A stretch of DNA of 64,000 bases from Balaenoptera acutorostrata (GCF_949987535.1 NC_080080.1:58874668-58938667), one strand, 5' to 3'; positions 33,270 through 44,044 are shown, numbered from the stretch's first letter. Program-made: numbers and translations. Notes: generated by a model not told the origin, from the sequence alone.

Positions 33270-34510
33270 CCTTTCTCTTTCACATGGAGACATAGGGACA
33301 AACTAGCATTCTTTTTTCCAGTTAGAAAAAAGGGAGGAGAGGAGTACAAAGAAAAGGCATGTAAGATCTCCACAGCAACTTGTCTCATCTTGTTTGAGTC
33401 CTGTTTCGAGGAGGATGGGGTGCAGGGCAAGGGGAAAGGAACTGGGGTTGTTTCTCTTTAAGACCCCTCTGCTCTGAGCACGTGAACTTCTGTTGTGAGT
33501 GGTAGAGCGGGGATAAGAAGTGAGGAGAGGACCAGGGAGGGGGAAAACTCAGGGAGCTTCATCCAGATCTGCAGTTGCCACGAAACAACCAGAATGGCTT
33601 ATCTTCTTCTCATTGATTTGTAGAGCTGTTTACATATTCTGAAGAGTAATTCTTATAATTATAATAGTAATTATAAGCATGCATGCAAATACCATGCACG
33701 CAAATTCCTTTACAGTTTATGGCTGTCTTTTAACTTTTTTCTTGGTGTTCTTTCTTGTTTATGAGTTGTGTGAGTACTTATTGTTTCAAAAGTTTAAAAA
33801 GGCAAATAAAACCCAATGTTAGCCTTAAAAAAAAAACTAGGGTAAATGCATATTTAACTGGCACATGAGTGTTAGGCTATTAGTTATAGTTTTTCTTTTC
33901 TATATTTTGTGATATTTTTTAAAACCAAAGTAAAAACAAACACCAAAGAAAATTTGGGCCCTCATTCCCCTCATCTCAAGCCCTAAAAGAGCTAAGTACA
34001 CAACCCCCTTTCTTTTCCCAATCTTAAAAGTATTTTACGGAAGGCTATTGAACACAGGATAAGAAGACTGCATCTCAAAATGACTTGGAATTCTGGGGAC
34101 ATTCTTGGCTGAGACACCCAATCACAGGAACAGCCCCAGGCCAAATTGTGAAAGAGCTACGTGTCTCTGGGCGCCTCCATTCCTGAACCCCCGACCCTGT
34201 CCTTTCAACATCTTCTCCTTCCCCCAGGCACCTGGCAGTCTCCTTGGATTCCCAAAGTCACCCCTCCCAGCACCTCACACACAGAGTCACGCAAAAGTAA
34301 GACACCAACTAAATGTGGACTCTACCCTAGAAGTGTTTCCATGTTGAAAGTCTTTAGAGAGTGGCAAAGACAGACAAATGAAACAGTCAAAACTCCTCAG
34401 TGGGGTTTCTCAAAAGCAGGCACAGAACGACCCAGAAGCTCCGAACACTTCCATACCAACTGCTGCTGGAGTGTGGAGGTGCCATCTTGCTCCGCATCCG
34501 AGCCCGAGGC
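33270..34510. other. Repeat-poor non-coding stretch
   Basis: No gene or repeat recognised over about 1.2 kb. Contains a pair of octamer-like direct repeats at 33679-33705. The 171-codon frame at 34161-34676 is discussed under rejected items. Confidence 0.4.
33679..33705. promoter_or_regulatory. Octamer-like direct repeat
   Basis: atgcatgcaaat and atgcacgcaaat are repeated 15 bp apart. The first contains ATGCAAAT, the exact POU/octamer consensus. Function is unproven. Confidence 0.3.
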
Positions 34511-34514
34511 CACT

Positions 34515-34860
34515 CAGCACACAGAACTTCTCCTGTCTCGTCTGTGCCGGGCTCTGTGCGAGACCTGGGGGATGTGTGAAGAGAACACCCAAATCCCTCT
34601 CCTCAGGCAGCATCCAGTCTATGTTTGTGGTGGGGAGGGGAGAGGGGTAAGGGTCTTAATAAAATTAGTAAACTGATGTTATATTATCTTTGACAATAAA
34701 TACTTTGGAGATGAACCTAGCAGGAAAGGAGACCAGGAGAGCAGGGGGGAGGGACTGGTGCCCTTTGACCTGGGAAGGTCGGGGGGTCATTTGAGCAAAG
34801 ACTTAAAGAAGGCGAAGGGTGAGCCACGAGGCTCTGTAGGGAAAAGCGGGCAGCGAGTGG
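34515..34860 (-). repeat. L2: L2, antisense
   Basis: tgtgccgggctctgtgcgag, aaatccctctcctcaggcag, catccagtctatgtttgtgg and tcatttgagcaaagacttaa are the reverse of L2 upstream of its tail. Confidence 0.6.
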
Positions 34861-34929
34861 ATGAACCACCCCGCCTCCCAGCCCTCCAACGTTCCCTGTC
34901 CTTCAAGACTGAACCTCTCAAGTTTTAAG

Positions 34930-35535
34930 AAGACATTATGCGATGTCTTGCTTCACTAGTTTGTATACACTGTTCCCTTTGCCTGAGATCCACCGCCTGT
35001 CTTTTCTGCCTGGCCAATTCCTGCCTGTCCTTCCAGACCCAGATCAGATGCCACATCCCCGTGAAACCTTCCTCAATGCCTCCAGGCAGATACACTTGTG
35101 ACTTCCTTCGCGCCCTCAGAATACTGCGTTCACTTCTTACTAGAAGCTCTTACTACTTTTCCTGGGGAGCGATTCACAGAATTCACACATAACAAGGGGT
35201 AAGCTATTACTACCATCACCGTTGTTAGTTAGACCTACGAGAAAACAGGTTCTAACAGGTTGAGTAACTTGTCCCGGGTCATCAGCTAGATTTGGAAGGT
35301 GAGACGTTAAAGTCAACAACCTGTGCTCCAAAACAAGGCCCTTCCTGCAAATCTAGGAGCCTCACCAGGCACTGGGTAAAGTATATTTGTGTCACAATGT
35401 TCTGCTACTTCTTGATCATCTCGAGGACAGACACCATTTCTGTTTGAATGGGGGAGGGGTTGTCTGCGGAGTATCAGGTAGATATTTGCTCAGTGAATAA
35501 AGGGATGAATTAATCACCAACAGTACAGGCACTCA
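34930..35535 (+). repeat. L2: L2 3' end, split by a MIR
   Basis: gtatacactgttccctttgc, cctgtccttccagacccag, gatgccacatccccgtgaaac and cttcctcaatgcctcc, later ctcgaggacagacaccatttc and gctcagtgaataaagggatg. The interval 35175-35340 is MIR. Confidence 0.7.
35175..35340 (-). repeat. MIR: MIR remnant within L2
   Basis: ggtaagctattactaccatc, gaaaacaggttctaacagg, ttgagtaacttgtcccggg and tcatcagctagatttgg match reversed MIR. Confidence 0.6.
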
Positions 35536-35551
35536 TGTGGAATTGATTTTT

Positions 35552-35896
35552 TTTTCTTTTTTTTTTGGCTGTGTTGGGTCTTCATTGCTGCGCATGGGCT
35601 TTCTCTAGTTGCGGCGAGCGGGGGCTACTCTTCATTGTGGTGCTTCTCATTGCGGGGGCTTCTCATTGCGGTGGCTTCTCTTGTTGCGGAGCACAGGCTC
35701 TAGGCGCACGGGCTTCAGTAGTTGTGGCATACAGGCTCAGTAGTTGTGGCTCGTGGGCTCTAGAGCACAGGCTCAGTAGTTGTGGCACACAGGCTTAGTT
35801 GCTCCGCGGCATGTGGGATCTTCCCGGACCAGGGCTTGAACCCATGTCCCCTGCCTTGGCAGGCGGATTCTTCACCACTGCGCCACCAGGGAAGCC
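35552..35896 (-). mobile_element. CHR: CHR SINE, type B
   Basis: Reverse orientation, complete. TSD tggaattgattttt is perfect at 35538-35551 and 35897-35910. Contains a small duplication of the cttctcattgcgg segment. Confidence 0.95.
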
Positions 35897-35910
35897 TGGA
35901 ATTGATTTTT

Positions 35911-37630
35911 GAGCAGGGGCCTTCCTCTGCTACCTAAATCTCTACCTGGCCTCACCAGGATCAGGCAATGCTAGGGGAAGGGATTTTTTTGGCATTTGGC
36001 TACGGTCTTTCCACTTTGGGCACCCTTAAGTAAACCGGTTTGCAACACTTGAGGGGGCGGGGGGCACAGGTCAGCAAAGGGGGCCACAGAGCATGTGGCT
36101 GGCCGGGCAGCAGCACCCTGGGCCAGAGGCCACTGAGCAGTTAGACCTGGGGACTAAGCCATTCTCTCCTCTGCATCCTAGCTGTCTCTGTGTTTCTCTC
36201 CCAAACACACAGGCAAACTTCAGACCCCAGATCTCCAAGCAGGACAGGAAGAGACTGTAGTTTCCCAAGTCTTTCTAAAAAGGTAGAGAGTACAGTTTTC
36301 CATTGACTAGTCCCTAAGGTAATAAATGAGATGCTGTCCCTAAGATAATAAATGAGATAGAAGAGAAAAGAGAAGAAGGTCTAAGAGTGACCAAGAAGGA
36401 GGGGAGAGATGGTCTTGAAGGTGATTTGCTAACGGAAGCCTAATCCCTGTACCAGGTAGGCACCCCTGAAATATTTACTAAGGGAATTAGTTGGATCTAT
36501 GGGAAGGAAACATTCTTGCTTCTGGTAGTTGGAGATGGTGTTTTTCTTCCAAATCAAGGTGAGGAAATACTTATGTCACATATTTCAGTTTCTAAAGGGC
36601 TTTCCACGTGCAATGAAACTCGGGGTTGCTAATTGTTGCTACTCTACCTCCTTCGTTCACTCATCCACAACAGTATTCATACAATAATGAGCCTCAGATA
36701 CCCAGAAGCCATGGCCTGTCTACAAAGAGTCCCGAAGGGGAGGCACTCAGGTAAGTGTGGAATCGGGCACAGGAGCTGTGAGGGTTGTCTGTCAGGCCAC
36801 CACATCAGCCCAAAACAGGGGAGAAAGGCTCCAAAGAGTCCTATGTGAGCAAAGTCTAGGAAATCTGTTTAGTTGTTTTTCTTTGGGAGCAGGTGGGCAG
36901 GAGAAGAATCATAGCTCTCTTTTAACTGAATTATCCTATTGTTTAAACTTGAAAGCAATTCCTTCTGTTTTTTAGGGGGATGGAAGGACTGAGACTAAAG
37001 CCCTGATGTAATTCCGCTTCCACAGAGCCTCAGCACCCTCTCCTGGGGTGGATGAGATCTCAGCTCCTTGGGGAGGTGGGGAGCAGCGGGGACTCCCACC
37101 CCACCTCCACCCACTCTTTCCAGACTAGAACACCAAAATCTTAACTCTACTCTTATCTAATTCCTTGTTGTCTGTTAAAATGTAAAAACACTGGTAGAGG
37201 CAAAGCATGACCCCGGGTGCCTCTCTGCAAAATGCAAGTGTCATACTGGATGTCTCCTCCAAGGTTGGATCCAGCTCTCCTTTTACAGCTCTCAGCCATA
37301 TCAACCATTTTCATCTCACGTGCTTTCACAGTATGTTATCTTGAGAATTGACAGTTTGTGATCAGAGAGCAGGGAGTCAGGGTGGAGTGGGGAAGAGTCT
37401 GGGAGGCTGAGAAAGAGGGAGCACTATGGGTGAGGTGGGTAGGGCAGGAAAAACATTTGAAATAAGGGGGACTCCTCCCCATCCTTACCCGTCCCTCTTT
37501 GGAGGCCATTTTCCTTTCTTTGCTGGTGTCCAGTGTTCTTCCACTAGAGACGATGATAAATAACCAGCATCACCAAGGTATCCCGTTCATACTTGGGCCC
37601 CAGTAGGAATCACAGTCTTAATTTATTAGG
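35911..37630. other. Repeat-poor non-coding stretch, 1.7 kb
   Basis: No gene or interspersed repeat recognised. Includes a 26-bp tandem duplication (36310-36360) and a weaker CTCF-like match on the minus strand at 37033-37046 (12 of 14 consensus positions). The 65-84 codon frames carry no motif. Confidence 0.4.
36310..36360. repeat. 26-bp tandem duplication, two units
   Basis: Units begin gtccctaagg/agataataaatgagat and differ at two or three positions, one after the other without a gap. Confidence 0.88.
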
Positions 37631-37851
37631 CCTACTATGGGCTGGGCACTGTGTGCTTTCAAACACAACGCTTGGAGAATGTTTTGAAGCAGATGCCTTC
37701 AAACTACACCATAAGGAATAAATATGTAGAGTAAAAACAATGAACGTCTGCGTAGAATCTTACAATTTACCAAGACGTGTATTACTTCATTCTCCCCTCG
37801 GCACAGCCCTTTGAGCTGGGCAGTCTCCACATCTTTTTTTTAAATTTTATT

Positions 37852-37882
<31 letters not shown>

Positions 37883-38240
37883 TGGCTGCGTTGGGTCTTC
37901 GTTTCTGTGCGAGGGCTTTCTCTAGTTGCGGAGAGCGGGGGCCACTCTTCATCACGGTGCGCGAGTCTCACTATCACTATCGTGATATCACCATCGCGGC
38001 CTCTCTTGTTGCGGAGCACAGGCTCCAGACGCGCAGGCTCAGTAGTTGTGGCTCACGGGCCCAGTTGCTCCGCGGCATGTGGGATCTTCCCAGACCAGGG
38101 CTCGAACCCGTGTCCCCTGCATTGACAGGCAGATTCTCAACCACTGCCCCACCAGGGAAGCCCCTCCACATCTTATAGATGAGGAAAGCAAGGCCTTGTA
38201 GAGTTAGAATATGTACCTGAGATTGCTCATCTGTTTATCA
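37630..38240 (-). repeat. MIR: MIR-type remnant, split by a SINE
   Basis: cctactatgggctgggcact, attacttcattctcccctcgg and cagccctttgagctgggcag, then after the SINE tagatgaggaaagcaagg and ccttgtagagttag. Pieces either side of the SINE read as one reversed MIR; the extreme left may be a second copy. Confidence 0.55.
37836..38163 (-). mobile_element. CHR: CHR SINE, type C (young)
   Basis: Complete, reverse. TSD ctccacatctt perfect at 37825-37835 and 38164-38174. Carries a private insertion of about 18 bp (tcactatcactatcgtgata-like) near 37970-37990. Confidence 0.95.
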
Positions 38241-38449
38241 CTGGAGGTAGACAGTGGGAAACAAATATTAAGGAAGGAGATGAAGGAAGAGGTCATAACT
38301 CACTCCTTTTGGAGACAGCGGGCCAGCAGGTAAACCATTCCCACTTACTCCAACCTGCAAGAGGAGAAAGCGCCACCCCAAATGTACCATATAGTGATGC
38401 CCAGCGTCTCCTACTCTGCAGCTTCATTCCTCCCAAGATTTGAAAACTA

Positions 38450-39122
38450 GAGGGTGTGAAGAAGGCAGCCCTCCTACACCATTTGTGGGAATGTAACTTG
38501 GTGCAGCCACTATGGAGAACAGTATGGAGGTTCCTTAAAAAACTAAAAATAGAACTACCATACGACCCAGCCATCCCACTCCTGGGCCTATACCCAGAAA
38601 AGAGGAAAACTCTAATTCAAAAAGATACATGCACCCTAATGTTCACAGCAGCACTATTTACAATGGCCAAGACATGGAAACAACCTAAATGTCAATTGAC
38701 AGATGAATGGATAAAGAAGATGTGGTACATATATAAATGGAATATTACTCAGCCAAAGGGGAAAAGGGGGGGGAGGGATAAATTAGGAGTTTGGGATTAA
38801 CAGATACACACTACTATATGTAAAATAGATAAACAGCAAGGACCTACTGTATAGCACAGGGAATTATATTCAATATCTTGTAATAACCTATAATGGAAAA
38901 GAATCTGAAAAAGAATAGAGATAAATTACTGTACAGTAGAAACTAACACGACATTGTAAAGGAACTATACTCCAATAAAAATTTTTTAAAAAGAGGATGT
39001 AATTACTTAATTTTCAAAAAAAAAAGAATAGAGATAAATATATATGTATAAATGAATCACTTTGCTGTACACCTGAAACAAACACAACATTGTAAATCAA
39101 CCATACTTCAATTAAAAATAAA
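38450..39122 (+). mobile_element. L1: 5'-truncated L1 3' end (host of a nested micro-L1)
   Basis: Last part of ORF2 plus 3'UTR: cctacaccatttgtgggaat, tgcagccactatggagaac, cagccatcccactcctggg, acagcagcactatttacaat, gtatagcacagggaattata and aacattgtaaatcaacc. TSD aagatttgaaaacta is perfect at 38435-38449 and 39123-39137. A second insertion lies inside at 38927-39020. Confidence 0.9.
38927..39020 (+). mobile_element. L1: Micro-L1 insertion with a transduced 3' flank
   Basis: About 60 bp of L1 3' end (aaactaacacgacattgta ... ccaataaaaa) is followed by about 30 bp of non-L1 sequence (gaggatgtaattacttaattt) and poly(A). It is flanked by direct repeats of aaaaagaatagagataaat (38908-38926, 39021-39039), so the whole segment went in as one unit within the host L1. 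Confidence 0.8.
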
Positions 39123-39139
39123 AAGATTTGAAAACTAAG

Positions 39140-39640
39140 TAAGGAAAATCAACTAAAGTAAAGATAATCGATTTTCTGATCAAGACCCCCCTCCCTGACC
39201 CTTTAATCTACTTAGAACCAGCTGCCTAAGAAACAAACCTCTTCTGGGACCTTTAGAATTTGCAGTTTTTGCCAGTGCAACAGTTACTGTACGTCTCCAC
39301 GCCGCCCCCATGTGGAGGGTGGGTCATGACTCAGCAGGCATCTGGGGGTGTGGAGAGCACTGCAGTGTGGCCAGGGGTTAGTATGAGGTCCCAAGTCCCC
39401 TCCACCCGGAGCAGTGGGCTGAGGCTCAGCTGTGGCCTTGTGTCCTTTCCCAGCTCCAAAGGCACTTCCACCCAGACCTCAGGCTTGGACAGAATCCTCA
39501 TGATAAAAATATAACAATTAAAAATAGAAAAACAAATATAAATACTACTGTGTCACTCGTAAAAACATGAGCACACTATATAGAGTCTCTATTATAATTT
39601 CTTGCTCAAAGAATTTTTGGTGTTAACATCCTTCCAAGTC
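39140..39640. other. Non-coding, partly GC-rich
   Basis: No repeat or gene recognised. Contains TGACTCAGCA at 39327-39336, an exact match to the NF-E2/MAF-type (ARE) consensus TGACnnnGC. Confidence 0.35.
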
Positions 39641-39725
39641 TACTGCAAGGTGAATTCAAGGTGAATTCCCAGAGCCTAGGGTGGTGCTTGCTGTTCAGCA
39701 AGTTATTTACTGACTGACTGACCCA
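39640..39725 (+). repeat. L2: L2 3' end scrap
   Basis: attcccagagcctagggtgg, tgcttgctgttcagcaag and ttatttactgactgactg fit the L2 terminus. Confidence 0.5.
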
Positions 39726-39999
39726 AACCCTGCCCGGACACACCTCAGGCAAAGAAGTGTAGGGAGATGGCGCAAGCCCTCAAGTCTGCTGTGGAGGGCT
39801 AAGGGCTTCTCTGCTATGTGCAAGTGAGGATTTTAAAGTTTACTGAAGGCTCATGCAGTTTGGGGTAGGTCAGGACCCATAACACTACTTTATGTTGGAC
39901 TGAAACTTCAGAGAATAAGGATAGGATGAGAAGGAGGTGCCTGGGAACTGAGGGCAGGCTCCCGGAGAGCAGGCATCACCATCTAATTTATCCCTTGCC

Positions 40000-40242
40000 A
40001 ATCAATGGATATCCTGGCTTGGCTGTTGCCCTGGAAGAAGTTACTTAACCCCTTCTCTCCTCTGTTCTACATCTGTGAAATATGAAAAGGAGGTGCCCAT
40101 ATCAATGGCTATTTAAAGGCTTAGATCAAACAATGTGTGTGAAGGTCTCTCAGGAGACTGTAACTTGACATCCCCAGAGTAGGGACTGGTATTCTTCTCT
40201 TTGTGTGCCCAGCATTGTACAGAGGGACTTCATAAGCACTTA
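40000..40242 (+). repeat. MIR: MIR then L2 scrap
   Basis: 40000-40155 reads as MIR (aagttacttaaccccttctc, ctacatctgtgaaatatg). 40160-40242 reads as L2 end (agagtagggactggtattc, gtgcccagcattgtac, cataagcactta). Confidence 0.55.
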
Positions 40243-40284
40243 TGAAACAGAATAAAGGAAACCTCATTTAAAATGGAGTCAGGA

Positions 40285-40446
40285 CCACCTAGAGGAGTGG
40301 GATAGGGAGGGTGGGAGGGAGATGCAAGAGGGAGGACATATGGGGATATATGTATATGTATAGCTGATTCACTTTGCTATAAAGCAGAAACTAACACACC
40401 ATTGTAAAGCAATTATACTCCAATAAAGATGTTAAAAAAAAAAAAG
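40285..40446 (+). mobile_element. L1: L1 3' end, about 160 bp, very young
   Basis: Almost consensus cetartiodactyl L1 end: gggagggagatgcaagagg, ggatatatgtatatgtatag, ctgattcactttgctataaag and ccaataaagatgtt, then A12. TSD aaatggagtcagga perfect at 40271-40284 and 40447-40460. It cuts the LTR-like element. Confidence 0.95.
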
Positions 40447-40497
40447 AAATGGAGTCAGGAGGCCAGAAGGGGGAGTCCTCAGGCACTACTGCTTGAG

Positions 40498-40580
40498 GTC
40501 AGTTACAAACCCCAATAGAAGCAAGTCAGTTACAGACTCCAACAGGAAGACTGTCAATTACAGGCCCCAACAAGAAGAAT
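40498..40580 (+). repeat. Three 27-28 bp tandem repeats (U3-like)
   Basis: Units start gtcagttacaaac, gtcagttacagac and gtcaattacaggc, each ending in a purine-rich aagaa/gaag. Tandem U3 direct repeats of this type are common in retroviral LTRs and may have acted as enhancers. Confidence 0.85.
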
Positions 40581-40839
40581 TCTTGGCGCCCAGCAACAAA
40601 CCCAGCCAATGGGAAACACCTGCCATCCCGAACTCTTGTTTTCCTCCAACGGCCTTTCATTCAAAACAACCCCTCCCAACTTCCCCCTTTTTCTCTATAA
40701 AGTAATGTTCCTTTGCTGTTGGGCTCACCTATATTTTTGCTGTAACTTGCTTGTCCCAAATTGCAATTCCTCTGCTATTCTCAAATCAATCCATTATGCT
40801 GATAAAGTAACTGGCTGTTCTATTTTTTAGGACAATACA

Positions 40840-41430
40840 CTCACTGGAGGAATAACTAAAGGATGGTGAATTGCTACTCGCAGATTCTGGGTGGGCAGAA
40901 CATTGGGAGAATATTTCAGGGTAAATGGAGTAGACTTGGAGGAGGTGCTTAAATGAATGGATGGAAGGGTGTTAGAAGTACCACAGGCACACATGGGGTG
41001 TCTTAGGAGTACTGGAATCCAAAGAAGAGGGATCAGCTGAGTGCCTTGAAGTGTCCCGTGAGCCTCTGCGAATACAGTCACCAAGTGAAGGGAAGTATCA
41101 GTGGAACTCTAGGGGAGAAGGGGTGGGTTGGCATACAGTGGATAGATTACACAGAAGAAAGAATCTAAGTTGAAGGCATAAAAAAAAGCACAAAATATAC
41201 TGAAACGTAGCATCCATCCAGCACTCCCTGTGAGCTGATGACCACACGGAACTCGAGAATTCTGTTTGCTCAGAGACTTTATCCAGGTGGTAAATTTGAC
41301 CAGTTCTGTGGGTACCAGGCCCAGTCTTCTGATTGTGACTCTCAGCCCAGGGCTTGAGAAGACACTTCCTGAAAGCCCACCCAACTCTCAATCCAAACCC
41401 AGGCTTTTCCAGAACACAGTCACAGGATGA
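40840..41430. other. Non-coding, nothing recognised
   Basis: No repeat or gene seen. Minus-strand frames of 85-97 codons overlap one another in different frames, which argues against coding. Confidence 0.35.
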
Positions 41431-41448
41431 AGCCCAAGCTTCATTTTA

Positions 41449-41820
41449 TTTATTTATTTATTTTTAATAAATGTATTTATTTATTTATTTTGGGCTGTTT
41501 TCCGTCTTTGTTGTTGGGTCTTTGTTGCTGCGCTCGGTCTTTCTCTAGTTGTGACGAGCGGGGGCTTCTCTTCGTTGTGGTGCGCGGGCTTCTCATTGTG
41601 GTGGCTTCTCTTATTTCGGAGCTCAGGCTCTAGGCGCGCGGGTTTCAGTAGTTGCAGCACGGGGGCTCAGTAGTTGTGGCTTGTAGGCTCTAGAGCGCAG
41701 GCTCAATAGTTGTGGTGCATGTTGCTCTGTGGCATGTGGGACCTTCCTGGACCAGGGCTCGAACCCATGTCCCCTGCATTGGCAGGCAGATTCTTAACCA
41801 CTGTGCCACCAGGGAAGTCC
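41449..41820 (-). mobile_element. CHR: CHR SINE, type B, long tail
   Basis: TSD ccaagcttcatttta perfect at 41434-41448 and 41821-41835. The tail has two A-rich blocks separated by a short spacer (read on minus: AAATA units, then acatttattaaaaa, then AAATA units). Confidence 0.95.
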
Positions 41821-42082
41821 CCAAGCTTCATTTTAGAGGTCCCCTTCCTCCCCTGTGTGTCCTCATTGATGAGGCTCTCTCACTGGGGGAGTGTGTACCA
41901 TTTCTGGGTGAGACGGGAATGCAGACAGAGACTCACTCTCCTGAGGCCTCCAAGTTCCACTCAGACCCTCTAGGGGGTCCTTCTCCCCTTATTCCATTCC
42001 AGGCTGTGCTCTGCACCGGATGCCAGTGATGCGTTGAGAAAAGAGGCAGAGTCAGGAACTCTTTTTTCTCTCTCTCTTTTTC

Positions 42083-42397
42083 TTTCTTTTTTTTTTTTAA
42101 GAAATTCACGTTCTTTTATTTATTTATTTATTTATGACTGTGTTGAGTCTTCGTTTCTGTGCGAGGGCTTTCTCTAGTTGTGGCAAGTGGGGACCACTCT
42201 TCATCGCGGTGCGCGGGCCTCTCACCATCACGGCCTCTCTTGTTGCGGAGCACAGGCTCCAGACGCGCAGGCTCAGTAATTGTGGCTCACAGGCCCAGTT
42301 GCTCCGTGGCATGTGGGATCTTCCCAGACCAGGGCTCGAACCCATGTGCCCTGCATTGGCAGGCAGATTCTCAACCACTGCGCCACCAGGGAAGCCC
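42083..42397 (-). mobile_element. CHR: CHR SINE, type C (young)
   Basis: Complete, reverse. On the minus strand a 16-nt unique piece (agaacgtgaatttctt) lies between the AATAAA-rich tail and the terminal poly(A). The TSD is a T-rich ctctttcttttt-type repeat, hard to delimit. Confidence 0.92.
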
Positions 42398-42689
42398 CTC
42401 TTTCTTTTTTAATTGGGAAAGTTTGAGCACACCTGCAACCTAAGAGAAAGGGGCCAGCAAAAAAGGAGAAAGATGTTATTTATAATTGCCATATTTCATC
42501 AAACTCAATATGCTATCAATTTAAAAATGAATTAAATATTTTGGATATCACCATTCTTAGTTACCAAATTATGACATCCCATCCTGATTTCAGAGATTTT
42601 TAAATGGGGGAAAATATGCAATATATCTAACATAGAAAGGCACTGCCATGTCCATTTGGAAGTTAAGCAAGTCATTAGCAAAGTAGTAG

Positions 42690-42900
42690 CTAGTATTTAT
42701 TTAACAAACCCTTATTTAATGTTACTGTGTTCCAGGCACTGTCCTTAGGCCTTCATAAATAATAATTAATTTAATCCTTGGAACAACTCTATGAGATAAG
42801 TACTATAGTCATCCCCATTCTATAGATCAGGAAACTGAGGCATTGAGAGGTTAAGAAATTTTCCCAAAGTCATTACGTAGCAGATGCAAGCTACAAACCA
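42690..42900 (-). repeat. MIR: MIR SINE
   Basis: tactgtgttccaggcactgt, taatttaatccttggaacaac, ctatgagataagtactatag, tagatcaggaaactgaggc and gaggttaagaaattttccc. Confidence 0.85.
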
Positions 42901-42929
42901 TGGTCATTGCTCTCAGAGTCTGTTCTTCT

Positions 42930-43005
42930 TTCATTTATTCACCTGACTTTGGTCCACAGTAAAAGTCTGGTGAATAAATGAATGAGTGAGTGAATGAATT
43001 AAAAA
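42930..43005 (+). repeat. L2: L2 tail scrap
   Basis: Ends ggtgaataaatgaatgagtg and agtgaatgaatt, the L2 terminal repeat. Confidence 0.5.
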
Positions 43006-43525
43006 AATAATCCAAACTGAACTTCAAGCCCGGAAGTTAGCATGGATGTCTTTTTTTTGTCCCCTACTCCTCTTAGGAAAAGGCCCACATGGCTTCCCTA
43101 AGTTCAAGGTCAGAGAACATTAGTGAAGTACTAAAGGAGCTGAGAAGACAAGAACAGGGAGTGGGATGTGGTGTATGGAAAAGAAAGAAAAGTTGCAAAA
43201 TAATCAGCATGACTATTTTGTAGTTGTGACTCTGCTATTCATCTAACTGTAGTCTAATGGTTTATCGGTAAAGTCGTCTGGGCTGTGAAGAAGGACGGTG
43301 TTCTGGGAAAGAGCGCCACCTACTGAATGACCATCACCACAACCCGAGAATTTCCTCCAGGACAGCCAAGACAGCAGGAGAGGGGACAAAACAGCTTCAG
43401 AAATGGACCTACAATGAGAAAGTCAATTTACCAACAAATGATCTTGAACCTAAAGCTAAGTTCTTCTCCAGTCAATGCAGATGGTAATAGCTCAGAAAGT
43501 CTTCTACGTAAGAAGTTAAAGAATG
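43005..43525. other. Repeat-poor non-coding stretch
   Basis: No repeat or gene recognised. Contains the strong minus-strand CTCF-like motif at 43313-43326. Confidence 0.4.
43313..43326 (-). promoter_or_regulatory. CTCF-like motif
   Basis: On the minus strand TCAGTAGGTGGCGC matches the core consensus CCASYAGRKGGCRS at 13 of 14 positions (first base differs). It is outside any recognised repeat. Confidence 0.55.
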
Positions 43526-43529
43526 TAGA

Positions 43530-43856
43530 GGGACTTCCCTGGTGGTGCAGTGGTTAAGAATCCGCCTGCCAATGCAGGGGACATGGTTTCAAGCCCTGGT
43601 CCGGGAAGATCCCACATGCCGCGGAGCAACTAAGCCCGTGTGCCACAACTACTGAAGCTCGTGTGCCTAGAGCCTGTGCTCCACAGCAAGAGAAGCCACC
43701 GCAATGAGAAGCCCACGCACTGCAGCGAAGAGTAGCCCCCATTCACCACAACTAGAGAAAGCCTGTGCATAGCAACAAAGACCCAACGCAGCCATAAATG
43801 AATAAATAAGTTTATAGAATAAAGTTTAAAAAAAATTTTTTTTAATTGAAAAAAAA
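43530..43856 (+). mobile_element. CHR: CHR SINE, type B, with extra 3' sequence
   Basis: Body complete to gcagccataaatgaataaataag. About 39 nt more (43810-43848, with an internal T8) precede a terminal A11. TSD aaagaatgtaga (43518-43529) and aaagaatctaga (43857-43868), so the extra piece lies inside the insertion. Confidence 0.92.
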
Positions 43857-43869
43857 AAAGAATCTAGAA

Positions 43870-44040
43870 AAGATCTGCTTGGGCTGAACAATGAGGACTT
43901 TGCTGAATTCCATGGCCTGTAGTCTGGCTCATTTCCACGCTACACATGGCAACAATGAACGCAGAGGTAAACTCATACTCTTAAAGGAGAAATAAAACTA
44001 ACAGTTATTGAGTCTCTATTTTGTGCTTCACCAATGCATT
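43870..44040. other. Non-coding, nothing recognised
   Basis: Short unique stretch. Confidence 0.3.
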
Positions 44041-44044
44041 CATT

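Larger units (their letters stand above)
40243..40839 (+). mobile_element. LTR-like element, split by an L1
   Basis: Begins TGAAACAGAATAAAGG where an L2 tail is cut. It has a U3-like C-rich body with three 27-28 bp repeats (40498-40580), a TATA box ctataaagtaatg (40695-40707), a downstream pyrimidine-rich stretch and a polyadenylation-type region (aatcaatccattatgctgat) closing near ...gacaataca. This is the layout of a gammaretrovirus-like (ERV1) solo LTR. No TSD confirmed; family not known to me. No viral coding sequence is present. Confidence 0.5.

Noticed and set aside
34161..34676. 171-codon open frame, the longest in the window
   Set aside because: Its 3' part overlaps antisense L2 (34515 on), overlapping frames of 67-90 codons exist in the same place, and no domain is recognisable.
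35880..35896. CTCF site in the SINE head (ccaccagggaag)
   Set aside because: It matches only the first half of the CTCF core; the GGCRS part is missing in all CHR heads.
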